Shown here in pieces: positions 40,533 through 49,608 of a DNA stretch of 64,000 bases (position 1 is its first letter; each line of letters starts with the position of its first letter). Position numbers and translations under genes: made by a program. This DNA comes from JBEGHD01 sp049334165 (GTDB lineage Bacteria; Bacteroidota; Bacteroidia; Flavobacteriales_D; Sanyastnellaceae): assembly GCA_049334165.1 (NCBI GenBank), contig JBEGHD010000005.1; one strand, written 5' to 3'. Below the pieces are notes generated by a model that saw only the letters and a list, made by a program, of their open reading frames with translations, ran no database searches and had not been told where the DNA came from.

Positions 40533-42833
40533 TCAGTTCAGAATCTGCAGTTTTGCGAATTTCAAAAGCAGTTGTTTTTGCCCCGTAGCCGGGAAAAAGA
40601 CAGTTGCCTTTTTATTTGGCGGCTCGCCTTCGATTTTTAAAACTTTCCCTTTTCCAAATCGCTGGTGCTTCACCTGCATGCCCACCTGTAGTTCGCTGAC
40701 ATCGCTGGCTGAAAAATCGGGATCATCGCCTGGGCTAGAAGTTATCTTTTTGAGGTTGGTTTTCTTTTTAAACGCTGAATTCGACTTCGAGCTGCTTCCT
40801 CCAGTACGCATAAAATTTCTGCGCTCCTGTTCAAAGTTAAACCCGCTCGCTGAGCGCTTTTGTTCTTTCTGCTCTGGCATGTCGAGGTATTGCTCCTCAA
40901 TGTCTTCGATAAAGCGACTCGGTTCGCACTGCATGAGGTTTCCCCACTTAAATCGCGTGAGTGCATAAGAAAGTGTGGCTTGTTTTTCGGCTCTAGTGAG
41001 AGCTACGTAAAAAAGCCTGCGTTCTTCTTCGAGTTCCGATCGCGAGTTGAGGGCCAACTGAGACGGGAAGAGATTCTCTTCCAACCCCACAATGTTCACG
41101 TAGGGAAATTCCAATCCTTTGGCTGCGTGAATTGTCATCAGGGTGATTTTGTCATTGTCCTCATCATCTTTGTCGGCATCGGTGAGGAGGGCAACATCGA
41201 TCAAAAAGTCGCTGAGCGTATTCACTTTGTCTGGATTCTCCGGATCTTCTTGCTCGCTGAACTCTTTCATACCTGCCAGGAGTTCCTGCAAGTTGTCGTA
41301 GCGATTTACTCCTTCGGGACTCTTGTCCGCATGAAGTTCGTGCATAATTCCCGATTCGTAGGCAATGCTCTGCCCCAGGTCGTAAGCATTCTCAGTATTG
41401 AGCTGAGTGGAAAAACTCTTAATCTTGGTTGCGAAGTTGTCGAGCTTTGACTGCGTTCCCTTGTTGAAGCCGGCCGGATATTTCCCCGGATTGATAATGA
41501 CATCCCAAATACTTACTTCGTGTTCGCTGGCGGTTACAACCAACTTTTCCAGAGTGGTTTTTCCAATTCCACGAGCAGGATAGTTTATTACGCGTTTCAG
41601 GGCTTCCTCATCGTTGGGGTTGGCCGTGAGTCGGTAGTAGGCGAGGAGGTCTTTGATCTCTTTTCGCTGGTAGAATGAAAGGCCCCCGTAGATTTTATAA
41701 GGGAGATTGAGTTTTCTGAGAGCCTCCTCAAAAGCACGCGACTGAGCATTGGTTCGATACAAAATGGCAAAATCGCTGTTATGCGCCTGATGGTTGTTCT
41801 TAATGTCGAAAATTTGCTGTGCCACAAAATAACCTTCATCGTTGTCGGTCATTGAGCAGTGGACCTTGATTTTTATCCCGTCTGGGTTTTCAGTCCATAC
41901 GTTCTTTTGAATCTGGTCTTTATTCTTAGAGATAATGCTATTGGCTGCATTTACAATCACTTGGGTGGAGCGATAGTTCTGTTCCAGCTTAAACATGCTG
42001 AAGTCAGGGTAATCCTTTTTAAAATTCAGAATGTTTTGAATGTTGGCTCCCCGGAAAGAGTAGATACTTTGGGCATCGTCACCCACTACACAAACATTTT
42101 CGTGAACTGCTCCGAGCTTCTTTACAATAAGATACTGAGCGAAGTTGGTGTCCTGATACTCGTCTACTAAAATGTATCTGAATTTGTGTTGATACTTTAA
42201 TAAGGTATCCGGAAAGTCGCGAAGTAGGACGTTGGTGTTAAACAGCAGATCGTCAAAGTCCATCGCTCCAGCTCTGAAGCACCGCATTACATAAGCCTGG
42301 TAAATGGCGGAGATGTGAGGTCGCCCGCTAAGCTTGTCTTCATTGATCAGTTCAGGATTTTCTGCGTATGCCTTATAAGAGATCAGATTGTTCTTAGCCG
42401 ATGAAATTCTGCCGTAGACCACTCCAGGCTTGTAGACTTTTTCATCCAGCTTCATTTCCTTGATGATCGACTTCAGCAGGCTCTTGGTGTCCTGTGTGTC
42501 GTAAATAGTGAAGTTACTCGGGTAATTGAGTTTGTCCGATTCAATGCGCAGGATTCTTGCGAAGATGGAGTGAAAGGTTCCCATCCAGATATTTCTGGCT
42601 TCGCTATCGCCAACAATTTTCCCGATCCGCGCTTTCATTTCTTTTGCAGCCTTGTTTGTAAAAGTTAAGGCCAAAATATTGAACGGATCTACACCCCGGT
42701 TAATAAGGTGTGCTATACGATAGGTTAAAACACGAGTTTTTCCCGAACCTGCTCCGGCAATGACCATCATAGGGCCATCAGTATTTTCTACTGCTTCTCG
42801 TTGCGCTTTGTTGAGTTCTTCTAAATAATTCAC
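40533..42833 (-). CDS. pcrA: UvrD/PcrA-type 3'-5' DNA helicase
   Basis: 766 residues, superfamily 1A helicase. Q-motif LNKAQREAVEN, Walker A VIAGAGSGKTRVLTYR, Walker B DDLL/VDEYQDTN, motif III GDDAQSIYSFRGA, motif IV QNYRST, motif V TIHAAKGLEFPYV and motif VI LFYVALTRAEK; the C-terminal Tudor-like region ends VKHQRFGKGKVLKIEG as in PcrA. It works in nucleotide excision and mismatch repair and removes RecA or RNA polymerase from DNA. The start is GTG at 42833, four bases after the -7 box TAATTTTG. Confidence 0.96.
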   Translation of the reverse strand: MNYLEELNKAQREAVENTDGPMMVIAGAGSGKTRVLTYRIAHLINRGVDPFNILALTFTNKAAKEMKARIGKIVGDSEARNIWMGTFHSIFARILRIESDKLNYPSNFTIYDTQDTKSLLKSIIKEMKLDEKVYKPGVVYGRISSAKNNLISYKAYAENPELINEDKLSGRPHISAIYQAYVMRCFRAGAMDFDDLLFNTNVLLRDFPDTLLKYQHKFRYILVDEYQDTNFAQYLIVKKLGAVHENVCVVGDDAQSIYSFRGANIQNILNFKKDYPDFSMFKLEQNYRSTQVIVNAANSIISKNKDQIQKNVWTENPDGIKIKVHCSMTDNDEGYFVAQQIFDIKNNHQAHNSDFAILYRTNAQSRAFEEALRKLNLPYKIYGGLSFYQRKEIKDLLAYYRLTANPNDEEALKRVINYPARGIGKTTLEKLVVTASEHEVSIWDVIINPGKYPAGFNKGTQSKLDNFATKIKSFSTQLNTENAYDLGQSIAYESGIMHELHADKSPEGVNRYDNLQELLAGMKEFSEQEDPENPDKVNTLSDFLIDVALLTDADKDDEDNDKITLMTIHAAKGLEFPYVNIVGLEENLFPSQLALNSRSELEEERRLFYVALTRAEKQATLSYALTRFKWGNLMQCEPSRFIEDIEEQYLDMPEQKEQKRSASGFNFEQERRNFMRTGGSSSKSNSAFKKKTNLKKITSSPGDDPDFSASDVSELQVGMQVKHQRFGKGKVLKIEGEPPNKKATVFFPATGQKQLLLKFAKLQILN

Positions 42834-42837
42834 GCGC

Positions 42838-42845
42838 CAAAATTA
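42838..42845 (-). promoter_or_regulatory. -7 box of pcrA (leaderless)
   Basis: TAATTTTG on the minus strand, then GCGC, then the GTG start at 42833. Confidence 0.62.
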
Positions 42846-42977
42846 TTGATTTTATTCAGCACATAGCAGGCAGAGTTGAGCGAGTTTTAAAGACCATAAA
42901 ATCAGGTTGCTCATATTGTTTAAGGAGTTGAAAAACAGGATTGTATCAATTCGCTCGAATACTTAACAATCAAATTT

Positions 42978-42994
42978 TTCACATTGGATGTGAA
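42978..42994. promoter_or_regulatory. Palindrome in the P1 promoter of the str cluster
   Basis: TTCACAT-TGG-ATGTGAA, perfect 7-base arms, ending 5 bases before the P1 -7 box and so inside the promoter spacer. An operator for the ribosomal cluster is possible. Confidence 0.45.
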
Positions 42995-42998
42995 TTGC

Positions 42999-43006
42999 TA
43001 TCTTTG
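42999..43006 (+). promoter_or_regulatory. P1 -7 box of the str cluster
   Basis: TATCTTTG, exact consensus match; predicted start near 43011. The -33 region has only TTTTC. Confidence 0.5.
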
Positions 43007-43069
43007 CGCGCCTTTTCAGAGCTGTCAACAAGACGCTGTTCGTAACGGCAAATAAATTTATGGTAGCTA

Positions 43070-43099
43070 TTGGATTGTAAAGGAAAACATTTACATTTG
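43070..43099 (+). promoter_or_regulatory. P2 promoter of the str cluster
   Basis: TTG (43070-43072), 19 bases, TACATTTG (43092-43099): the same ideal layout as the tRNA promoter. Predicted start near 43105, 60 bases before rpsL. Confidence 0.78.
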
Positions 43100-43167
43100 C
43101 ACCCCCAAAATTTTGAGATGGCGGGGTTACACGTTATAGAATATTGAATTTTAAGTAGCAACAACGT

Positions 43168-43542
43168 ATGCCGACAATATCGCAACTAGTTAGAAAAGGG
43201 AGGACGACAAAGCCTCAAACAAGCAAGTCAGTAGCGCTTGAGTCTTGCCCGCAAAAAAGAGGTGTTTGTGTGCGAGTTTACACCACCACTCCTAAGAAAC
43301 CAAACTCGGCCATGAGAAAAGTGGCAAGGGTGCGTCTCACTAACGGAAAAGAAGTGAACGCTTATATCGGTGGTGAAGGTCACAACTTGCAAGAGCACTC
43401 TATTGTACTGGTTCGCGGTGGAAGGGTGAAAGACCTTCCGGGTGTACGCTACCACATTGTTCGCGGTGCGTTGGATACTGCAGGTGTAGACGGAAGAACT
43501 CAAAGAAGATCGAAATACGGAACTAAGCGTCCAAAGAAATAA
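43168..43542 (+). CDS. rpsL: 30S ribosomal protein S12
   Basis: 124 residues. Sits at the decoding centre and checks codon-anticodon pairing. The TTPKKPNSAMRKV and GGRVKDLPGVRYH loops are intact; Lys43 and Lys88, whose replacement gives streptomycin resistance, are both wild type, and the methylthiolated Asp89 is present. First gene of the long ribosomal cluster, preceded by two promoters. Confidence 0.98.
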   Translation: MPTISQLVRKGRTTKPQTSKSVALESCPQKRGVCVRVYTTTPKKPNSAMRKVARVRLTNGKEVNAYIGGEGHNLQEHSIVLVRGGRVKDLPGVRYHIVRGALDTAGVDGRTQRRSKYGTKRPKK

Positions 43543-43562
43543 TTATAGATCGCTGATAAGTC

Positions 43563-44030
43563 ATGAGAAGAAAACAAGCAAAAAAAGCGATAGTTCTACC
43601 AGATCCTCGATTCCACGAGGTGATAGTAACGAAGTTTGTAAATAACTTGATGATTCAAGGTAAAAAGAGCCTTGCATTTAAAATATTCTACGAAGCTATC
43701 GACAGAGTTAGCGACAAGACTGGTGAAGAAGGTCTTGAAGTATGGAGAAAAGCATTGAGTAATGTGACTCCAGCTGTTGAGGTTCGAAGCAGACGTGTAG
43801 GTGGAGCTACTTTTCAAATCCCACAACCAATTCGTGATGAGCGTAAAACCTCAATGGGGATGAAGTGGCTGATTAGCTTCTCTAGAAAGAGAAATGAAAA
43901 GACAATGGCTGAAAAGCTAGCTGCTGAGATCATGGCTGCAGCAAAAGAAGAAGGAGCGACTTTTAAGAAAAAAGAAGAAACTCACAGAATGGCAGAAGCG
44001 AACAAAGCATTCTCCCATTTCAGATTTTAA
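43563..44030 (+). CDS. rpsG: 30S ribosomal protein S7
   Basis: 155 residues. Primary 16S binding protein that nucleates the 30S head and contacts the E-site tRNA. RKKAIVLPDPRF-like N-terminus, the beta hairpin VEVRSRRVGGATFQIP and C-terminal helix MAEANKAFSHFRF are typical. 20 bases after rpsL. Confidence 0.98.
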   Translation: MRRKQAKKAIVLPDPRFHEVIVTKFVNNLMIQGKKSLAFKIFYEAIDRVSDKTGEEGLEVWRKALSNVTPAVEVRSRRVGGATFQIPQPIRDERKTSMGMKWLISFSRKRNEKTMAEKLAAEIMAAAKEEGATFKKKEETHRMAEANKAFSHFRF

Positions 44031-44055
44031 GAATTGAGATAAGGAATCCGAAGAC

Positions 44056-46164
44056 ATGGCAAAAAGAGATTTAAAATATACGCGTAACATTGGGATTTCG
44101 GCTCACATTGATGCCGGAAAAACTACGACTACTGAGCGTATTCTATATTACACCGGAATCAGTCACAAAATTGGTGAGGTGCACGATGGTGCCGCTACCA
44201 TGGACTGGATGGAGCAAGAGCAAGAGCGTGGTATTACTATTACCTCTGCTGCAACTACAACTTTCTGGAACTACAAGGATCAGCAGTATCGAATGAACAT
44301 TATCGACACCCCTGGACACGTGGATTTCACGGTTGAGGTTGAGCGCTCTTTGCGTGTTCTCGATGGTGCTGTTGCACTCTACTGTGCAGTTGGTGGTGTA
44401 GAGCCACAGTCAGAAACTGTATGGCGTCAGATGGACAAATACGGTGTGCCTCGTATCGGTTTTGTGAACAAGATGGACCGTCAGGGTGCAGACTTCTTTG
44501 CAGTTGTTGCCGATGTGAAAGAAAGACTTAAAGCCAATGCAGTGCCGTTGCAAGTGCCAATCGGTTCTGAGGATGACTTCCGCGGAGTTGTTGATTTGAT
44601 TAACAACCGTGCGATCATTTGGAACGAAGAGGACTTCGGAATGACTTTCGAAGAAATCGATATTCCTGAAGATTTGAAAGAAACAGCAGAAGAGTGGAGA
44701 ACAAAACTTGTTGAGGCCGCTGCCGAGCAAGACGAAGCTCTTTTGGAGAAATATTTTGAAGATCCAGAATCTATCACTGAGGACGAAATGGTAGCAGCGA
44801 TTCGTAAAGCGACCATGAACCTCGACATCATTCCTATGATGTGTGGATCTGCCTTTAAAAATAAAGGTGTTCAGACTTTGCTTAATGCTGTTATGGAATT
44901 CCTTCCTTCTCCTTTGGATGTACCAGCGGTAGAAGGAATCAATCCTAACACAGAGGAAATGGAAACGAGAAAGCCATCTAACGATGAGCCTTTCGCAGCA
45001 CTTGCATTTAAAATTGCAACCGATCCTTTCGTAGGTCGTCTGTGCTTCTTCCGTTCATACTCTGGAGTTCTTGATGCAGGTTCTTATGTATACAATACGA
45101 GAACAAGCAAAAAAGAGCGTATCTCACGTATCTTCCAGATGCACTCAAACAAGCAAAACTCTATTGATAGAATCGAAGCTGGTGATATTGGTGCAGGTGT
45201 TGGGTTTAAAGATATTCGTACAGGAGATACTCTTTGCAACGAGAAGCACCCAATTGTGCTCGAGTCAATGACTTTCCCGGAGCCGGTTATCGGTGTTGCG
45301 GTTGAGCCTAAAACTCAGGCCGACCTTGATAAAATGGGTGTTGCACTTGGTAAGCTTGCAGAAGAGGATCCAACCTTTACTGTTAGAACAGACGAAGAAT
45401 CAGGTCAGACTGTAATTTCTGGAATGGGTGAGCTTCACCTCGAAATTATCATCGACCGTTTGAAGAGAGAGTTCAACGTAGAATGTAACCAGGGAGCTCC
45501 TCAGGTTTCTTACAAAGAGACAATTCAGGGTTCTACTTCTCACAGAGAAATTTACAAGAAGCAATCTGGTGGTCGTGGTAAGTTTGCCGATATCGTTGTA
45601 GAGATCGGTCCAAACAATGACGAAGAAAATCCTGGATTGAAATTCATTAACAGCATTAAAGGTGGTAACATTCCTAAAGAATTTATCCCTTCTGTTGAGA
45701 AAGGCTTCAAAGAAGCGATGAAGAATGGTGTGCTTGCAGGTTACCCTGTAGATTCACTTCAGGTAGAGTTGAAAGACGGATCTTTCCACGCAGTGGATTC
45801 CGATCAGCTTTCATTCGAGCTTGCAGCGAAGATGGCATACAGAGCCGCACTTCCTAAATGTAAGCCAGTGTTGCTAGAGCCAATGATGAAATTGGAAGTG
45901 ACAACACCAGAAGAGAACATGGGTGATGTGATTGGTGACCTGAACAAGCGAAGAGGCCTTATGGAAGGTTCGACAGAGCGCTCAGGAGCGACCATCATCA
46001 ATGCCAAAGTGCCATTGTCAGAGATGTTTGGATACGTTACGGACCTCCGTACGATCACATCAGGACGTGCCACTTCATCAATGGAGTTCTCTCACTACGA
46101 TCCAGCACCGAACAACGTTGCTGAAGAAGTGATAGCAAAAGTGAAAGGTAAAGCAACTGCTTAA
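44056..46164 (+). CDS. fusA: Elongation factor G
   Basis: 702 residues, five-domain translocation GTPase. P-loop AHIDAGKTTTTE, switch II DTPGHVDF, NKMD specificity motif, domain IV near QSGGRGKFADIV and C-terminal GYVTDLRTITSGRATSSMEF. Moves tRNA-mRNA after peptide transfer and helps recycle ribosomes. No tuf gene follows; the next gene is rpsJ after 12 bases, an arrangement usual in Bacteroidota. Confidence 0.98.
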   Translation: MAKRDLKYTRNIGISAHIDAGKTTTTERILYYTGISHKIGEVHDGAATMDWMEQEQERGITITSAATTTFWNYKDQQYRMNIIDTPGHVDFTVEVERSLRVLDGAVALYCAVGGVEPQSETVWRQMDKYGVPRIGFVNKMDRQGADFFAVVADVKERLKANAVPLQVPIGSEDDFRGVVDLINNRAIIWNEEDFGMTFEEIDIPEDLKETAEEWRTKLVEAAAEQDEALLEKYFEDPESITEDEMVAAIRKATMNLDIIPMMCGSAFKNKGVQTLLNAVMEFLPSPLDVPAVEGINPNTEEMETRKPSNDEPFAALAFKIATDPFVGRLCFFRSYSGVLDAGSYVYNTRTSKKERISRIFQMHSNKQNSIDRIEAGDIGAGVGFKDIRTGDTLCNEKHPIVLESMTFPEPVIGVAVEPKTQADLDKMGVALGKLAEEDPTFTVRTDEESGQTVISGMGELHLEIIIDRLKREFNVECNQGAPQVSYKETIQGSTSHREIYKKQSGGRGKFADIVVEIGPNNDEENPGLKFINSIKGGNIPKEFIPSVEKGFKEAMKNGVLAGYPVDSLQVELKDGSFHAVDSDQLSFELAAKMAYRAALPKCKPVLLEPMMKLEVTTPEENMGDVIGDLNKRRGLMEGSTERSGATIINAKVPLSEMFGYVTDLRTITSGRATSSMEFSHYDPAPNNVAEEVIAKVKGKATA

Positions 46165-46176
46165 TAGCATATACAA

Positions 46177-46482
46177 ATGGCTCAGAAAATTAGAATAAAG
46201 CTAAAATCCTACGATCACAACTTGGTTGACAAGTCAGCCGAAAAGATCGTGAAGACTGTAAAAACGACAGGAGCAGTAATCAGCGGACCAATTCCGTTGC
46301 CTACAAACAAAAGGGTTTATACCGTTTTGAGATCTCCACACGTAAATAAGAAAGCGCGTGAGCAATTCGAGCTTAGCTCTTACAAAAGACTACTCGATAT
46401 TTACAGCTCTTCATCTAAGACAGTTGATGCGCTTATGCGTCTTGAACTGCCAAGTGGTGTCGAGGTAGAAATTAAAGTTTAA
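46177..46482 (+). CDS. rpsJ: 30S ribosomal protein S10
   Basis: 101 residues. Head protein of the 30S subunit and, as NusE, a partner of NusB/NusG in antitermination. IRIKLKSYDHNLVD at the N-terminus and the hook loop PLPTNKRVYTVLRSPHVNKKAREQF are typical. Starts the S10 block; rplC follows after 30 bases. Confidence 0.98.
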   Translation: MAQKIRIKLKSYDHNLVDKSAEKIVKTVKTTGAVISGPIPLPTNKRVYTVLRSPHVNKKAREQFELSSYKRLLDIYSSSSKTVDALMRLELPSGVEVEIKV

Positions 46483-46512
46483 TTAATCATCCACAGTTAA
46501 GTATCTATTCCC

Positions 46513-47133
46513 ATGCCAGGATTAATAGGAAAGAAAATAGGTATGACTAGCATCTACGATGCCTCTGGGAAAAACATCCCATGCACTATTATAGAAGTTG
46601 GTCCTTGTGTTGTAACGCAAGTTAAAACAGAAGAAAAGGATGGCTATAAAGCAGTTCAGATTGCTTTTGGTGACAAGAGGGAGAAAAATACTCCTAAATC
46701 GTTGCAAGGTCATTTTAAGAAAGCGGGAACTACGCCTAAGCGCAAGCTCGTTGAAGTTGACTCTTTTGCTGAAGAAGTGAAATTGGGTCAGGAAGTTAAA
46801 TTGGAAGACGTTTTCAAGGAAGGCGAATTTGTCGATGTAATCGGCACGTCCAAAGGAAAAGGTTTCCAGGGGGTAGTAAAACGCCATGGCTTTGCCGGTG
46901 TTGGAGACGCGACCCACGGTCAGCACAACCGAATGCGCGCACCGGGATCTATCGGTGGAGCATCGTATCCGGCTCGTGTATTCAAAGGAATGAGAATGGC
47001 CGGACAAACAGGTAACCAACGTGTCACTGTAGAGAATCTTCCTATTGAGAGGATCATGGCAGAGGAAGGAATGATGATTGTGCGCGGTGCGATTCCGGGT
47101 CACAGAGGTTCAACCGTAATAATCAAGAATTAA
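46513..47133 (+). CDS. rplC: 50S ribosomal protein L3
   Basis: 206 residues. Early-assembly 23S binder reaching the peptidyl-transferase centre through its long loop. GLIGKKIGMTSIY, KGKGFQGVVKRHGF and the glutamine of MAGQTGNQRVT (site of methylation in many bacteria) are present. One base separates it from rplD. Confidence 0.98.
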   Translation: MPGLIGKKIGMTSIYDASGKNIPCTIIEVGPCVVTQVKTEEKDGYKAVQIAFGDKREKNTPKSLQGHFKKAGTTPKRKLVEVDSFAEEVKLGQEVKLEDVFKEGEFVDVIGTSKGKGFQGVVKRHGFAGVGDATHGQHNRMRAPGSIGGASYPARVFKGMRMAGQTGNQRVTVENLPIERIMAEEGMMIVRGAIPGHRGSTVIIKN

Positions 47134-47134
47134 G

Positions 47135-47764
47135 ATGGAATTAGCAGTATTCAATACAGAAGGGAATAAGACCTCCAAAAAGGTCAGCCTCAGTAAAGAA
47201 GTGTTCGGCATTGAGCCCAACGACCACGCTATTTACCTCGATGTGAAACGCTATTTGGCTGCGCAGCGTCAAGGCACGCACAAAGCGAAAGAACGTTCTG
47301 AAGTTGCGGGAAGTACGCGCAAAATCAAGAAGCAAAAAGGAACAGGTACAGCTCGTGCCGGGGATATTAAAAACCCACTTTTTAGAGGTGGAGGTCGAGT
47401 ATTCGGACCGCGCCCTAGAAAGTATGAGTTGAAACTGAATAAGAAAGTGAAGCAGCTTGCGAGAAAATCTGCACTTAGCTACAAAGCCAAGGAAAACCAG
47501 ATTACTGTTCTCGATAAGCTTGAGTTTTCAGCTCCAAAAACATCTCAGTATGCAGGTGTTTTGAAAAGCCTGAAGTCAGACACAGGACGCTCATTGGTTG
47601 TGTTGCCGGCAAAAGATGACAATGTTTACTTGTCTTCACGCAACCTCAAAGGTCACAACGTGATTTTGGCTGAAAGCCTGAGCACATACGATATCATGAA
47701 TTGTACAAACCTGATTCTGCTCGCAGATTCAGTGAAAATAATAGAGGACACTCTAAACAAGTAA
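47135..47764 (+). CDS. rplD: 50S ribosomal protein L4
   Basis: 209 residues. Binds domain I of 23S RNA; its extended loop lines the exit-tunnel constriction. The loop GSTRKIKKQKGTGTARAG and the GRVFGPRPRKYELKLNKKVK segment are conserved. In enterobacteria it represses the S10 operon; no matching leader hairpin is seen upstream of rpsJ here. Confidence 0.98.
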   Translation: MELAVFNTEGNKTSKKVSLSKEVFGIEPNDHAIYLDVKRYLAAQRQGTHKAKERSEVAGSTRKIKKQKGTGTARAGDIKNPLFRGGGRVFGPRPRKYELKLNKKVKQLARKSALSYKAKENQITVLDKLEFSAPKTSQYAGVLKSLKSDTGRSLVVLPAKDDNVYLSSRNLKGHNVILAESLSTYDIMNCTNLILLADSVKIIEDTLNK

Positions 47765-47768
47765 AGCG

Positions 47769-48062
47769 ATGGATCAAATTCTTATAAAACCATTGATCAC
47801 TGAGAAAATGACCGATGAGTCTGAGCTGAGAAACCGCTTCGGATTTATTGTGAACGCAAATGCCAATAAGATCGAGATCAGAAAGGCAGTAGAGAGTGCG
47901 TATAGCGTGAGTGTTCTCTCAGTGCGAACCATGAATTACGATGGTAAAGCAAAGACCCGATTCACAAAAGCGGGCATGATTAGCGGAAGAACAAAGTCTT
48001 ACAAGAAAGCGATTGTGCAACTTCAAGACGGAGACACAATTGATTTCTACGAAAATATCTAA
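47769..48062 (+). CDS. rplW: 50S ribosomal protein L23
   Basis: 97 residues. Lies at the tunnel exit and docks trigger factor and SRP. ILIKPLITEKMTDE start, and the loop TMNYDGKAKTRFTKAGM are typical. 4 bases after rplD. Confidence 0.97.
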   Translation: MDQILIKPLITEKMTDESELRNRFGFIVNANANKIEIRKAVESAYSVSVLSVRTMNYDGKAKTRFTKAGMISGRTKSYKKAIVQLQDGDTIDFYENI

Positions 48063-48074
48063 GGATAGCAAAAG

Positions 48075-48899
48075 ATGGCACTAAGAAAGTTAAAACCGAC
48101 CACACCAGGTCAGAGAAATAAAGTTCTCAGCTCTTTTGATGAGATCACTGCCAGCGAGCCACAAAAATCGCTTCTCGCTCCGATTAAAAAATCGGGTGGA
48201 AGAAATAACAGTGGTAAAATGACAATGCGCTACAGAGGTGGTGGCCACAAAAGACGCTACAGAATCATCGATTTCGCCAGAGACAAGCAGGACGTTTCTG
48301 CCAAGGTGATGACCATCGAATATGATCCAAACCGCTCAGCACGCATCTGCTTGCTAGAGTACGAGGATGGAGAAAAAAGATACATCATCGCACCGGAAGG
48401 GATTCAGGTTGGAGATACTGTGAGATCAGGTGAAAAAGCTACTCCGAATGTAGGACACGCAATGTTCCTGAAAGACATTCCTATGGGATCTGTAGTTCAC
48501 AACGTTGAGCTCAACCCAGGAAAGGGAGGAATCCTCGCGAGAAGCGCAGGTTCTTATGCTCAGCTGACAGCGAGAGATAAAGAATACGCAGTTCTGAAAT
48601 TGCCATCAGGAGAAACAAGAATGGTTTCCATTCACAGCCTGGCAACAATCGGTTCTGTTGGTAACTCTGATCACACGCTTGTTGTTTCTGGTAAAGCCGG
48701 TCGCAGCAGATGGTTGGGTCGCAGGCCAAGAGTTAGAGGTGTTGCAATGAACCCAGTAGATCACCCAATGGGTGGTGGTGAAGGCCGTGCCTCAGGTGGT
48801 CACCCACGCTCTAGAAAAGGTCTTGCAGCTAAAGGTTTGAAAACCCGTAGCAGAACCAAGAAGTCGAATAAGTACATCATTGAGAGAAGAAAGAAATAA
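48075..48899 (+). CDS. rplB: 50S ribosomal protein L2
   Basis: 274 residues. Needed for subunit joining and close to the peptidyl-transferase centre. KSGGRNNSGKMTMRYRGGG and the C-terminal VAMNPVDHPMGGGEGR with His230 (E. coli His229) are intact. rpsS follows after 8 bases. Confidence 0.98.
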   Translation: MALRKLKPTTPGQRNKVLSSFDEITASEPQKSLLAPIKKSGGRNNSGKMTMRYRGGGHKRRYRIIDFARDKQDVSAKVMTIEYDPNRSARICLLEYEDGEKRYIIAPEGIQVGDTVRSGEKATPNVGHAMFLKDIPMGSVVHNVELNPGKGGILARSAGSYAQLTARDKEYAVLKLPSGETRMVSIHSLATIGSVGNSDHTLVVSGKAGRSRWLGRRPRVRGVAMNPVDHPMGGGEGRASGGHPRSRKGLAAKGLKTRSRTKKSNKYIIERRKK

Positions 48900-48907
48900 T
48901 ATAGATC

Positions 48908-49186
48908 ATGTCTAGATCACTAAAGAAACCACCATTTGTACACTACAAGCTAAATCAGCGAGTAGAAGACGCACAGACATCCGGAAAGAAGTCCGTGATC
49001 AAAACCTGGTCAAGAGCTTCCACCATTACCCCGGATTTTGTAGGACTGACTATTGGCGTTCACAACGGTCGCCAATTCGTACCAGTTTTCGTTACCGAAA
49101 ACATGGTGGGTCACAAATTGGGAGAGTTTTCTCCAACCAGGACCTTTAGAGGACACGCTGGTAAAAAAGACAAAGGAAAGAGATAA
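48908..49186 (+). CDS. rpsS: 30S ribosomal protein S19
   Basis: 92 residues. Head protein pairing with S13 near the A site. SRSLKKPPFVHYKL start and GHKLGEFSPTRTFRGHAGKK end are family signatures. Confidence 0.98.
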   Translation: MSRSLKKPPFVHYKLNQRVEDAQTSGKKSVIKTWSRASTITPDFVGLTIGVHNGRQFVPVFVTENMVGHKLGEFSPTRTFRGHAGKKDKGKR

Positions 49187-49205
49187 GATAAACCATTATT
49201 GAGTC

Positions 49206-49601
49206 ATGGGTGCCAGAAAAAGATTGAGAGCTGAGAAGCTCAAAGAAGAAAGAAAAAACATTGCATTTGCCAAGTTGAATAACTGCCCAACTTCTCCTCG
49301 CAAGATGAGATTGGTAGCAGATATCATCCGCGGTAAAGATGTATTCGAAGCTTTGAACATTTTGCGCTTCAGCAAACAAGACGCTTCTTATCGCCTCGAG
49401 AAACTTCTCCGCTCGGCTATTGCCAACTGGGAAGCGAAGAACGAAGGTGAGCGTCCAGAGGATTCGGAGCTCGTTGTGAAGCTTGTGAAAGTGGACAGCG
49501 CCCGAATGCTGAAACGCCTTCAGCCGGCACCCCAGGGAAGGGCTCACCGGATTAGAAAAAGATCGAACCACGTAACAATAGTTGTAGACAGCGCTAAATA
49601 A
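49206..49601 (+). CDS. rplV: 50S ribosomal protein L22
   Basis: 131 residues. Contacts all 23S domains; its beta hairpin lines the tunnel beside L4. NCPTSPRKMRLVADIIRG and the hairpin end RLQPAPQGRAHRIRKRSNHV are conserved. The N-terminus has about 15 extra charged residues (ARKRLRAEKLKEERK), common in the phylum. Confidence 0.98.
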   Translation: MGARKRLRAEKLKEERKNIAFAKLNNCPTSPRKMRLVADIIRGKDVFEALNILRFSKQDASYRLEKLLRSAIANWEAKNEGERPEDSELVVKLVKVDSARMLKRLQPAPQGRAHRIRKRSNHVTIVVDSAK

Positions 49602-49608
49602 ATTTAGA

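Larger units (their letters stand above)
42834..43167. other. Divergent promoter region between pcrA and the ribosomal cluster
   Basis: 334 bases without a gene: the leaderless pcrA box, a 17-base palindrome, and two plus-strand boxes (P1, P2) in front of rpsL with a leader of about 60-155 bases. No small gene or terminator was found. Confidence 0.7.

Noticed and set aside
43294..43434. Streptomycin-resistance changes in rpsL
   Set aside because: Lys43 and Lys88 and their surroundings are wild type.
46164..46177. Possible loss of tuf after fusA
   Set aside because: No remnant is present and the fusA-rpsJ junction is tight; this order is normal for the phylum, not a deletion.
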